Of a stretch of DNA of 64,000 bases, positions 11,616 through 21,755 are shown piece by piece. The DNA is from Streptomyces thinghirensis (lineage in GTDB: Bacteria; Actinomycetota; Actinomycetia; Streptomycetales; Streptomycetaceae). A program made the translations under genes and the position numbers. The first letter of the stretch is position 1, and each line of letters starts with the position of its first letter. Location of the stretch: positions 206,084 through 270,083 of the forward strand of contig JAKFGP010000024.1 in NCBI GenBank assembly GCA_021502835.1, read 5' to 3'. A model generated the notes under the pieces. The model was given only the letters and a program-made list of their open reading frames with translations, made no database searches and was not told the origin of the DNA.

Positions 11616-14600
11616 TCAACGGAGCTGGAAGTACGAGGCATTGTGGTCGACGATGGCGTCCCAGTCCGCGTCCGCCGGGAAGCGCAGGACGTCCCAGCCG
11701 GCTTCCTCCAGGCGGTAGCCGGCCTCGATGTCGCGGGTGGAGTCGGCTGCACGGCCGGGCACGTCGACGAACACGGCGAGGTCGGCGCCCTCCAGGTGGA
11801 AGACCAGGTCCGGGCAGGCCCCGCGGCGGCGACGAAGGCGCCGACGTCGTCCGGCAGCCGGTAGCCCTTCGCCCGCAACCAGCCGAGCAGGTCACCCTGT
11901 GCGACGAGAGCAGACAGGTCGGCCTCCACCGGGGTGGGCGACGAGGTCGCCTCGCCGGCGGGCACGGCGACCTGCGCGGTCCTCGTGCTCTCCGCCGCCG
12001 GGGCCAGCCGGCGGAACTGCTCGCTGCGGGACTCGCCGCGATCCTCCCGCCGGGTCCGGGCGCGGGCCAGCCGCGCCAGCGGCGCGGGTGGGCCGCGTGT
12101 CGGCTCAGCTGGCGGTGGTGCGTCTGGTTGGCGTACGTGAGCAGACAGGCGTAGCAGCCCCGGGCGCACTTCTCGTCGACCTCCGGGCCCCCTTGTCCTC
12201 GCCGGTGTCCGGGTCGAAGTGACAGATCTCCAGCGCGGCCCGCGCCGCCTCGCCGAGGGCGTCCTTGTCGTGCTGAATCCGGCGCAGTACGCCGGCGCCG
12301 CCCTCGGCGGCCTCCGTGAACAGCATGCGGCGCCTCGGGCCCTCGTCCGGCGGCAGCAGTTCAGCGGTCAGCTCGGAGTCCTCCAGCTCGAACGCCGCCT
12401 CGATGCCGCGCTCCAGCGCGCTAGGAAGGACAGCGCCACCGGCTCGGGCAGCGGTTCGTCGAGGGTGACCACCAGGATGTTGCGGCGGTCCTCGACGAAG
12501 GGCAGCACCCGCTTCTTGCGGCGCTTCTCGTTGCCGTCCTCGTCGACCACCGGCATGCCGGTGCCCTCGATGGCGTCGCGGCGGCCCGGTCGTTGAGCCA
12601 GCGGCCGTCGCCCAGGTCCAGCCAGTAGCCGTCCGGCTCGCCCTCCTTGGCACGGACGCGTCCGAGGTTGGTGATCCGGACGGTCGCCGAGTCGCCGTAG
12701 TCGAGCGTAAGGACCGGCGCCTCGTTGGCGTCGGTGGCGTGTGAGGTGAGGCGTCCCTTGCGAGCTCCGTGGTCCTGGAAGGCGTACGAGGTCTCCAGGC
12801 GGAAACCCGCCCGGCGGCGCTCCTCCTCGTCGGAGGAGATCCGCTCGCGCGGCGTCGTGTACACGGTGTGCAGGTGGAGCAGGCCGGTGCGCTTGCCGTA
12901 CAGCTCCTCGCCGCACATCGTGCACTTGTCGGCGCCGGGCTTGACGGCGTAGTGGTAGCCGCAGCCGTCGCAGCGCCTGGCCTCCGCCGTCGCCAGCTCG
13001 CCCGAGGCGTCCGGCGGCAGTTGCACCCGGGTGACCTGGTAGCGGGCGCCCTCGTGGTAGATGAGCGCGCCGGGGCCGAACTCGCGGATCGCGAGGAAGC
13101 GAGGACGCTGGAGGTAGTCGCCGTCGGCGTTACGGCGGTTGCCGGAGCGCGGGATGTACGCGGCCAGCGGCTAGCCTCGGGAAGCTGTAGCCGGGCAGGA
13201 AGCCTTCGGACGCCAGGTACCGGTAGGGATTGAAGTCGCTCATCACCGACTTGCTGTCGGTGGAGCGGTTCAGCAGGAGGTTCGTCTGCGTCTCGGCCTC
13301 CCGTCGGCGACTGCGTGCCCGGGTCTGCTCGCCGGGGAGAGGGTGTGATCGACGACGCGCTTGTTCTGTTCGTACTGGTCGATGACGGCGGCCCGGAACA
13401 ATTGACGCCATCGCTCGAACGCGGCGTCGAACTCCCCCGGTGCTCGCTCGATCCGGTCCTCGATCCACTCGTCGTACCACCAGGTGGTCGACGCGAAGTC
13501 CGCGATCAGCGGGCGCGAGGACGGTACGGGCGGTGATGGCCGCGCGTCGGCGGGCATCCTCGTCCAGGGACCGGTTGAGAACTTCGGTACGCAGCGGCAG
13601 CGGCATCTGCGGATCGGGCCGGTCCTCACCGTCCGGGTCATAGGGCGACGTCGACGACCTCGGGGATCGCGACGCCGAGCTTCATCCCGGTCTCGGCCAG
13701 CCAGATGCCCTGCAGATGGGAGCGGACCAGATCCTCGTTGGCCAGGTCCAGGCGCGGCGGGGCCACCTGCCCCGACACCATGTCCTGGGACCTGCGGAAG
13801 TAGTACTGGTCGTGGCTGTTGCCCGTCGCGCAGTACGTCGTCACCAGCGCGGGCTGACCGGAACGGCCCGCCCGGCCGAGCGCTGCGCGTAGTTCGCCGG
13901 GGTCGGCGGCACATTGCGCATCAGCACGGCGTTGAGCGAGGAGATGTCCACGCCCAGCTCCATCGTCGGCGAACAGTACAGCAAGGGAAGTTCGGCGTCC
14001 CGGAACAGCCGCTCGCGCTCCAGGCGGTCCTCGGGGGTGACCTGCGCGGTATGCTCCCGGGCGAACAGGCCGGCCAGCTCGGCGGCCGCGGTCCGGTACA
14101 GATCGCGGAAGAACGGGTTGACGCGCGGGCCCTCGCCGCTGGTGTAGGTGCGCGCCAGGGGGATCAACCGCGCCCCCGCTCGCCGTTCCCGGCGCGCCAG
14201 ATCAGTGCGGCGGCCGACACCCGGTAGCCGGTGCGCTTCTGGGCCGCGCGGCGGCGGTAGGCCGGACCGGACTGTTCCGGAGTCGCGTCCACCTCGCGCA
14301 CCAGGTCCGCGTCGCGCAGCACCTTCAGCAGGTCCTCGATGACCTTCTGCACGTCGTCCAGGGGCAGGTCGCGCAGCTCGGGAACGTTCCGCCGCAGGTA
14401 CTTGCCGAACTTCCCGCGGGCCGACAGGAACTGCGCGGTCCGCTCCATCCCCGGCCGTGAGCCGTACGGATAGGCGGTGCCGACCGCCGGCCGGTCGCTC
14501 TCGCCGAGCACCCACGGTCCGGTCAGGCGCTCCTCGCTCGCCCGCTGCAGGGTGTCGAAGTCGTCGCGGAAGTACTGCACGTCGATGGCGAGAGAACGCC

Positions 14601-17600
14601 GCATGAAGTCGAGCAGAGTCCGGGCGACCTCCTCGCGCAGCGCGGGATCGGCATCGCGCAGCGCGGCGTGCGCCGACTGCCAGCGTTCGGGACGGGCGGC
14701 GATCCAGTCCAGGTCCTCGTAGTCGATGCGCAGCAGCCCCGTCTGCTCCAGGTTCGGCATCGTGATGCGCCAGCCGCGCTCCAGGTCGCGGTAGAGGCGG
14801 TACCCCACGACGTCCCGGAAGGCCTTCGTGGCCCGGCGCTCCATGGAGGGGGCAGGTCGGCGCCGGCGGCGTACTCGCGGGGTTCCAGGCCCATCACCTC
14901 GGTGACGGCCTCCGCGAGGTCGTCGTGGCTCGAGGCCCTCCTCACCGGAGCGCAACGTGGCCTGGTACAGGGCGCCACGCAACTGGGTCACCTGGGCGAA
15001 GTCGTTGAAGTGCCCGGCCTGCAGGGAGGCGTCCTGACGGTTGTCGACGAAGGTGAGGAGCTTGCGCGCCTCTTTGCCCAGGCTGTCCTCCGGCACCGCC
15101 CGCAGGGACTTCACGATGGACGCGGAGATCAGCGAGGTCGCCGAGGAACGGCCCTCCTGGTCGAGGGTGGCCAGCTTGGCGAAGTCCCGGCCGCGGGTCT
15201 GCTCGTAGGAGACCTGGCAGTGCACGCAGAACAGGAACGGCGCCGGGACGAACGCAGCGACCAGACCCTCGCCCGTCTCGTTGCCGTGGGCGTCCACGAC
15301 GACGCGCTTGGGCAGGCGCGGTCTGGAGGCCTTCTTGACGACCGTCACGCCCTGAGCGTCCGGCTCCAGCCATGACTCAGGCAGCCGCCGGTCGTCGACG
15401 GCCTTCTGCGGATCGGCCGGCCACTCGTAGTCCTCGCCGGGCATACCCAGGTAGAGGTAGCCCTCGCCCGCGCGACCTCCGGAGGCGGAGGTGTCCCGGC
15501 GCGGCTCGTACCGGAACGCACCGCCGTCCTCGGTCCGCCAGACGGTCAGGTACTCCTGGCCGCACTCGCGGCAGAACGCCAGCGGGAACAGCGGCTTGCC
15601 GTCGCTGTCCGGCTGCTCCAGCTGGTAGGTGCGGGTGAGCGGCCGGGTGAGCGGATCCTCCAGCGTCGTGTAGACGGTGTCGCCCTTGGAGAGGAACTGG
15701 TGCAGCCGGAACGCGAACAGGGGCCGCTCCGTCACCGGATGCTTGGCCTGGGCGCCGGCCTCCAGAGTCGTGCGGATCGCCTCGTGCACGCTCTCCTCGG
15801 ACACCCCGGACTGTTCGGCCAGCTCGGCCGCCGCCTCTTCGAGGGTGCCCGGGGCGCAGCGGCGGAGCCGTCCGGCATTCTCCTCGCGTTCCAGACCGAA
15901 CCGGGACTCCACCCAGCGGGCCAGCGGGTCCCTCGTCAGAGCCTCGTACGAGCGTGGGGCCGCCGGCACCCGCAGCCGCTCGGCGGGTACCGAATCGGGG
16001 GCCTCCTCCGTCGCCCGGACCAGGGTCTCGCCGATGACCCGCTTCGGCAGCACGGTCGTACCGAACAGCCGGCCGGCGACCCTGGCCACCTCGCGCCGCT
16101 GGTCCTCCCACGAGCCCTCGGTGGACATGGTCGCCGAGGTGCCGATGCACTGCAGCGTCGCAGACGCGCGGCAGGCCTCACGCACCCGACGGATCAGGAA
16201 CGCCACGTCCGCGCCCTGCCGGCCCCGGTAGGTGTGCAGCTCGTCGAAGACGAGGAACTGCAGCCCCTCGGCCATGCGGATCAGGCTGGACCGGTCGTCG
16301 GGCCGGGTCAGCATCAGCTCCAGCATCACGTAGTTGGTCAGCAGGATGTCCGGAGGCTCCTTGCGCAGCTTCCGACGGTCCTCCTCGGACTCCTGGCCGG
16401 TGTACCGGGCGAAGGTGACCGGCTCGCGGCCCTTGCCGAATCCGTGGCGCAGGTACTTCTCGAGTTCGCCCAGTTGCGAGTTGGCCAGTGCGTTCATCGG
16501 GTAGACGACGATCGCGCGCACCCGGCCGCCCGCCTGTGGGCCCGCCGCCTGACGCTCCTTCAGCACGCGGTCGACGATCGGGACGATGTACGCCAGCGAC
16601 TTGCGGAACCGGTGCCCGTGGTCAGCACGTAGGAGTCGCCCGCCTGCGCGGCCTCGATCGCCTGCCGCTGGTGAAGATGGAAGGTCAGCGGGCGGCCGTC
16701 CGGACGCGGCGAGGTCTCCCTTCTTGCCGGCCTGGAAGATCTCCGCGCACCTCGGATGCAGCACACCGTCCCGCACGAGGTCGGTGACCTGACCGCCGTC
16801 GGCGAAGAATGGGTTCAGCGACAGCCAGGGGGTCGGGCCACTGCGACTTCGCTGCCAGGTCCTCCTCGACGAAGTTGCCGATCCGGGCGTCCCTGATCAC
16901 CGTTGCGCTCTTGGTGAAGTCCTTGTACTCGCTGATCAGGTCGGCATGGATGCCGAAGACGTCCATGGCCTCGGGCAGGCGCGGCTCCCTGCGAGGCACG
17001 GGTGTGGGGGCGGCTGCGGCGGGCTCGGGGAGCAGGGTGCGCAGCCGCGCCACCGGGTCCATCACCCGCCAGTGCGGGGCGAGCAGGGCGGCCGTGTCAT
17101 CCGGTGCGAGGGCGAGCGGGACCAGGACCTCACGGACCAGTGCGGCGTTCTCCGGGCCGGAGGTCGGCGTCCTTCTCCAGAAGGCGCTCCACCAACCGGA
17201 CCAACTCCGCGGGCAGGTCCGGGCGTACCAGGGTGAGCCGCGGCGGCTTCTCGTGCTGGTGCTGCTCGGAGAGTTCGAAGGGGGTTCTGGCGGAGAACGG
17301 CGGCTGCCCGATCAGCAGTTCGTACAGGATGCAGCCGAGCGCGTAGAGGTCGGCCGACGCGGAGACCCGCTCGGCACGGAACTGCTCGGGTGCCATGTAC
17401 CGGGCCGTGCCGACACTGACGCCCGTACTGGTCAGCCGCGTCTGGTCGGGATCGTCGACGACCGAACCCATGCCGAAGTCGAGGACCTTGACGGTGCCGT
17501 CACGCGTCAGTATCGCGTTGGCCGGCTTCAGGTCGCGGTGTACGACCCCGGCGGTGTGCGCGGCGGCGAGACCGGCGGCGATCTGCGCCCCGACGGCCGC

Positions 17601-17987
17601 GACCCAGGAGACGGGCAGTTGGGGTTCCTCGTCGATGAGGTCCGCGAGGGGATGGCCGTCCAGCAGCTCCATGGCCAGGTAGGGCAGGCCACTGCCGTCC
17701 GGCGCCCCGTCCACGCCGCCGTCGATGAGCAGGGTCAGGTTGGGGTGCCCTTGGGAGAGCATCCGCATGATCCGCACCTCGCGGCGGAAGCGGTCGATCT
17801 CCTTGTTCGCCCCCGAGGCGTCGACGGCGACACCGGTCCGGGCGCGCAGCACGGTCTTGACCGCGACCTCCTGGTGCGGGGAGTCAGGAGCCGCCCGAAG
17901 GTCCTCCGCCCGATGCACCTCGCCCATGTTCCCGCGTCCCAGGACCCCCATGATCCGGAATCGTCCGTCGACCGTCCCCTGGCCCAC
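11616..17987 (-). CDS. Giant kinase-helicase-DUF1998 fusion protein (DISARM DrmA/DrmB-like)
   Basis: About 2,120 residues; GTG at 17987 follows GGGGAGGG. Residues 1-290 are a Hanks-type Ser/Thr kinase: G-loop [13 protein letters not shown] (Lys about 44), HRDLKPAN (150), DFG (170), APE (199). A one-base slip at about 17158 then shifts the frame; the corrected frame reads through a Pro/Ala linker into helicase sequence ([10 protein letters not shown] at 16966) with no stop. The helicase has TTGTGSGKS (about 460), DELH (586), GTSATM, and motif VI in NYAQRSGRAGRSG (about 1360). Zinc-type pairs follow or intervene: CRECG, CVHC, CDGCG with CTMCG. The DUF1998 hallmark [19 protein letters not shown] is near 1942. 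The last 90 residues look like a PD-(D/E)XK or Vsr-like tail. There are about ten slips. The helicase part resembles fused DrmA plus DrmB; the kinase fusion is not part of known DISARM. Confidence 0.75.
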
Positions 17988-18050
17988 TGGCCCTCCCCGA
18001 TTCACCCGTCCACACAAGGTGGGTACATTCCGTGAGGAGCGTATACCTTC

Positions 18051-18093
18051 ACCTGTTGACGAGGATCACACTATCTGTTGACGATGTCAACAG
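18051..18093. promoter_or_regulatory. TGTTGAC repeat cluster, candidate operator/promoter of the defence operon
   Basis: CCTGTTGAC occurs at 18052-18060. A perfect inverted repeat CTGTTGAC-GAT-GTCAACAG lies at 18075-18093, and a further GGTTGAC is near 18114. The cluster is 64-106 bases upstream of the GTG at 17987. Read on the minus strand the palindrome contains TTGACA, a good -35 hexamer, so a bound repressor would block RNA polymerase. The binding protein is unknown. Confidence 0.45.
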
Positions 18094-19053
18094 GCAAGTC
18101 GGGGGTTGACGTACGCGACATCGGTTCCGGAGCGTGGTTCAGATGTCCCGGGAGGGGACCGCCGGCTCGGTGACCTGCAGCGATGCGAGGGCATCGGTTG
18201 CTGACCCGGGCGCATGAACCTACAGTCGTTTCACGCTCGTGCCGCTTGATGTAGCCGAAAGCCCCAGACGAGTCCCAGTGGACTCCTGCGACCCGCCTCC
18301 TGCACCACGGTGATTTCGACTGGGGCGGGGACCGCAGCGCCACGCCGCTGGCGCGAAGCGTCCCGTGGCGGACACGGCGCCGGAATGCCGGGCAGCGGTG
18401 ATCACACTTGCCGAGGCCTCTGAAGGGCCCGCCCACCGCCACCCCTCCGGGACCCGGCCTTGGCCGTCGCCCTCGCCGAGTGCGATGTCCGGGCCGAGGA
18501 GGAAACGGTGCTGAACGACCTGCTCGCGGACCTCGGCATGCGGTCCCGCCGAAACGCGTCCCCCGGCCGCGGAGTTCCGCGCCTACCGGCTGACACACCT
18601 TCGTCACGCGCGTCCTCGTGCGGCACCTCGCCCGGTACCCGGACGCCGGCCTTTAGGGCGACCCCGCAGGGTGAGTGCGCCGATTCGTCGAGTGAGGCAG
18701 CTGCCTCCGCAGGGTGACGAGAGGTGACCGACGGGTGACCGGCTCTGTGAGGGCGCGCACAGGGCTCACGTCACACGCGGCCGGGGTTAGTAGACGCCTG
18801 ACGGCCGCTCGCCCGCGTGGTCGCCGACCGTCCGGGCGAGTCACGCGGCCGGTCTGCGAAGCGGCGTAGTAGGTCACACACTTGTCGCGGCGCCGGAGCG
18901 TTCCGCAGTGTGTTCGGCGTACCGGGGAGCCGAGCGCCGGGACCGGACGGGAAGAGCCCGTCCGTGATCCAGACACCGGCCCTGATGACGCGAAGCCGCG
19001 TCCATCGCGGACACCGCGTCGCCGACCCCCGTCGGCCTCCCCATCACGTTCCC
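18094..19053. other. Gene-poor junction with a possible gene remnant
   Basis: About 1 kb between the defence operon and the conserved chromosome with no confident gene. The only protein-like stretch is on the plus strand at about 18460-18657: LAVALAECDVRAEEETVLND, LLADLGM, then after a slip FVTRVLVRHLARYPDAGL and TAG. It lacks a clear start and looks like the 3' remnant of a small gene, or a short gene with base errors. The rest may hold the leader of the transglycosylase gene. Confidence 0.3.
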
Positions 19054-19067
19054 TTTTTTTTTTTTTT
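19054..19067. repeat. Run of 14 T residues
   Basis: An uninterrupted T14 homopolymer in a DNA of about 70% GC, ending 22 bases upstream of the transglycosylase start and just before its ribosome binding site. It could be a slippage-prone switch for expression, or simply an error-prone tract. Confidence 0.8.
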
Positions 19068-19089
19068 CCCCGAATGGAGAGGTACACCC

Positions 19090-19608
19090 GTGCACGCCAT
19101 CATGCGCCGCCCCAGCTTCCGCAAGTCCGCCGTGGCCTCCCTCGCCGCCGCGGCGCCGCCGCCGTCACCCCTCACCCTCGCCCCGAGCCCGGCACACGCC
19201 GCCGAGCCGGCCAAGGCCGCCACCGCGCAGACCCAGGCCCAGACCGACAAGATCAAGGCCATCGTCAAGGCCGGCGAGAAGAAGCACGGCGACGACCTCG
19301 ACGGCTGGATCCGCACCGCCCTGGACGTCATGGACGCCAAGAACATCCCGGGCACCTACGACGGCCTGCACCGCAACATCATGCGCGAGTCGTCCGGCAA
19401 CCCGAACGCGCAGAACAACTGGGACGTCAACGCCCAGAACGGCATCCCCTCGAAGGGCCTGCTCCAGACGATCCAGCCCACCTTCGACGCCTACCACGTC
19501 AAGGGCACGAAGGACTCCGTCACCGACCCGGTCGCCAACATCGTCGCCGCCTGCAACTACGCGGCCGACAAGTACGGCTCCATGGACAACGTCGACTCCG
19601 CCTACTGA
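19090..19608 (+). CDS. Secreted lytic transglycosylase (SLT domain)
   Basis: A 172-residue secreted cell-wall hydrolase. A Sec signal peptide (basic MHAIMRRPSFRKS, then an alanine-rich stretch ending AHA-AEP) is followed by a short Ala/Gln linker. The SLT domain carries the catalytic glutamate in IMRESSGNPNAQNNWD, then GIPSKGLLQTIQPTFDAY and the ending NIVAACNYAADKYGSMDNV, all typical of goose-type/Slt lysozyme folds that cleave peptidoglycan. GTG 19090 is preferred because GGAGAGG stands 7 bases upstream; ATG 19102 is the alternative. The frame is intact. It is monocistronic, with a strong terminator at 19685. Confidence 0.9.
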   Translation: MHAIMRRPSFRKSAVASLAAAAPPPSPLTLAPSPAHAAEPAKAATAQTQAQTDKIKAIVKAGEKKHGDDLDGWIRTALDVMDAKNIPGTYDGLHRNIMRESSGNPNAQNNWDVNAQNGIPSKGLLQTIQPTFDAYHVKGTKDSVTDPVANIVAACNYAADKYGSMDNVDSAY

Positions 19609-19684
19609 CCGGCGGACCCACGAACCGCCTGAGCTCCAGGGGACGACCGGTCCCGCGCGGAGGCCGGCGGGGCCCAGGCAGCAC

Positions 19685-19722
19685 GGCGGGGCCGGAGGCA
19701 CGACACGTCCTCCGGCCCCGCC
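19685..19722 (+). terminator. Intrinsic terminator after the transglycosylase gene
   Basis: A perfect 14-base-pair GC stem (19685-19698 with 19709-19722) around a 10-base loop, 77 bases after the stop. The convergent MurA gene ends at 19797, so it may serve both directions. Confidence 0.75.
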
Positions 19723-19796
19723 TGCGTCGCACCCAGTGCGTCCCAGAGGTGCCACCACGCCCCCTACGGCCGTACGGCGTGGATTTTTGACGGCTT

Positions 19797-21326
19797 TCAG
19801 ATATCCCGGAAGATCTCGATCTGCGCCCCGATCGAGTTCAGCCGCTCGGCCAGGTCCTCGTACCCGCGGTTGATGACGTACACGTTGCGCAGTACCGACG
19901 TGCCCTCGGCGGCCATCATCGCCAGGAGGACGACCACGGCGGGGCGCAGGGCCGGCGGGCACATCATCTCGGCGGCGCGCCAGCGGGTGGGGCCCTCGAC
20001 CAGGACGCGGTGGGGGTCCAGGAGTTGGAGGCGGCCGCCGAGGCGGTTGAGGTCGGTGAGGTAGATGGCGCGGTTGTCGTAGACCCAGTCGTGGATGAGG
20101 GTCTGGCCCTGCGCCGAGGCCGCGATGGCCGCGAAGAAGGGGACGTTGTCGATGTTGAGGCCGGGGAAGGGCATCGGATGGATCTTGTCGATCGGCGCCT
20201 CCAGCTTCGACGGCCGGACGGTCAGGTCCACCAGGCGCGTGCGGCCGTTGTCGGCGAAGTACTCCGGCGTGCGGTCGTGGTCGAGGCCCATCTCCTCCAG
20301 GACCGCCAGCTCGATCTCCAGGAACTCGATGGGGACGCGGCGGACCGTCAGCTCCGACTCCGTCACCACGGCGGCGGCCAGCAGGCTCATCGCCTCGACC
20401 GGGTCCTCGGAGGGGGAGTAGTCCACATCGGCGTCGATGACCGGCATGCCGTGCACGGTGAGGGTGGTGGTGCCGATGCCTTCGACGCGGACCCCGAGAG
20501 CCTCCAGGAAGAAGCACAGGTCCTGGACCATTGTAGTTGGACGAGGCGTTGCGGATGACGGTGACGCCGTCGTGGCGGGGCGGCGGCCAGGAGGGCGTTC
20601 TCGGTGACCGTGTCGCCCCGTTCGGTCAGCACGATCGGGCGGTCCGGGCGCACCGTGCGGTCGACCACCGCGTGTAGTGGCCCTCGGTCGCGGCGACGTC
20701 CAGGCCGAAGCGGCGCAGCGCGATCATGTGCGGCTCGATGGTGCGGGTGCCGAGGTCGCAGCCGCCGGCGTAGGGCAGTCGGAAGCGGTCCATGCGGTGC
20801 AGCAGCGGCCCGAGGAACATGATGATGGAGCGGGTGCGGACGGCGGCCTCGGCGTCGATGGCCTCCATGTCCAGCTCGGCCGGCGGCACGATCTCCAGGT
20901 CGGTGCCGTCGTTGATCCAGCGGGTGCGTACGCCGATGGAGTTCAGCACCTCCAGGAGGCGGTAGACCTCCTCGATGCGGGCGACCCGGCGCAGCACCGT
21001 GCGCCCCTTGTTGAGCAGCGAGGCGCACAGCAGGGCCACGCAGGCGTTCTTGCTGGTCTTGACGTCGATGGCGCCGGAGAGGCGCCGGCCGCCGACCACC
21101 CGCAGGTGCATCGGGCCCGCGTAGCCGAGAGAGACGATTTCGCTGTCCAGCGCTTCGCCGATGCGGGCGATCATCTCAAGGCTGATGTTCTGGTTGCCGC
21201 GCTCGATGCGGTTGACGGCGCTCTGACTTGTGCCGAGCGCCTCGGCAAGCTGTGACTGCGTCCAGCCGCGGTGCTGCCGGGCGTCACGGATGAGCTTGCC
21301 GATGCGTACGAGGTAGTCGTCTGCCT
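19797..21326 (-). CDS. murA: MurA-type UDP-GlcNAc 1-carboxyvinyltransferase with N-terminal HTH domain
   Basis: About 510 residues. It adds enolpyruvate to UDP-N-acetylglucosamine, the first committed step of peptidoglycan synthesis. The N-terminal 60 residues are an XRE helix-turn-helix (IGKLIRDARQHRGWTQSQLA, GTSQSAVNRIERGNQNIS). The enolpyruvyl transferase domain follows, with the substrate-binding Lys-Asn of KTSKNACVALL and the catalytic-loop cysteine in YAGGCDLGTRTIEPHMI; Cys rather than Asp predicts fosfomycin sensitivity. It is the second Streptomyces MurA (S. coelicolor SCO5998 by memory). Slips occur near 20670 and 20535-20585. The start codon itself is damaged: CTCAGGCAGAC should read CTCATGGCAGAC. 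A palindromic operator lies immediately upstream at 21339. Confidence 0.9.
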
Positions 21327-21338
21327 GAGGTTGAGGCT

Positions 21339-21354
21339 ATCTCAGATATGAGAT
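21339..21354. promoter_or_regulatory. Palindrome ATCTCA-GATA-TGAGAT upstream of the HTH-MurA gene
   Basis: A perfect inverted repeat with 6-base arms and a 4-base spacer, 13 bases upstream of the damaged start codon. The encoded protein has its own helix-turn-helix, so autoregulation is plausible. A related palindrome occurs before aconitase at 21756. Confidence 0.5.
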
Positions 21355-21401
21355 GGCGCCTCTCGGGGGGTCCGTTGGAGTGACGGGCCGTCAACGGCGT
21401 C

Positions 21402-21598
21402 TCAATGATGCCTCGTCGAGCGTGTGCGCCGCCATCCGAAAGGTCCGGGCAAATCCATCGATGTCGTACGACGTCCCGTGCTGCTGCGGGTGTGGCGCGG
21501 GCCGTTCCTGCCGCCGGTCGTGATGGACCAGGAACGTTTGTTGATGTTCAGTCGTACTCCGGGAGGATCCGGAAGCTCTTGCGGAACGTGAGGGGCAT
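21402..21598 (-). CDS. DUF4236 family protein (one-base deletion)
   Basis: A basic protein of 65 residues starting at ATG 21598 after a strong GGAAGGAGG. It begins MPLTFRKSFRILPG and, after restoring a missing G near 21560, continues VRLNINKRSWSITTGG and a short Ser/Thr/Arg tail ending at TGA 21402. The pattern FRKSF...GVRLNxxKxxxS is the DUF4236 hallmark. Function of the family is unknown. It lies between the MurA and aconitase genes. Confidence 0.75.
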
Positions 21599-21755
21599 CG
21601 TGCCTCCTTCCGAGTCGTGCCGGGATGTTCCCGGCGCAAGTCGGATACCCCCGTTCTGCGTAGTGATGGCCGTGCGGGTCACTCGGACGGGCGCGGGGTG
21701 GGGCGTACGCCACACCGCGCCCGGGCATGACCAGCTCGCCCCCATGTACTAGAGT

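Noticed and set aside
8480..12154. Long plus-strand open frames (about 680 and 457 codons) opposite the SNF2 helicase and giant gene
   Set aside because: Antisense shadows of intact helicase motifs on the minus strand; no recognisable protein domain in them.
2159..17987. Search for a DrmC (phospholipase D, HKD motifs) gene to complete DISARM
   Set aside because: No HxKxxxxD motif was found in any frame of the operon that fits the coding pattern, so DrmC is absent or lies outside the window.
18800..19080. Possible c-di-AMP (ydaO) riboswitch upstream of the transglycosylase
   Set aside because: Some GGGGAGCC-like and CCGAC stretches are present, as in Streptomyces cell-wall hydrolase leaders, but the conserved 3' core could not be aligned by eye. 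An Infernal search would decide.
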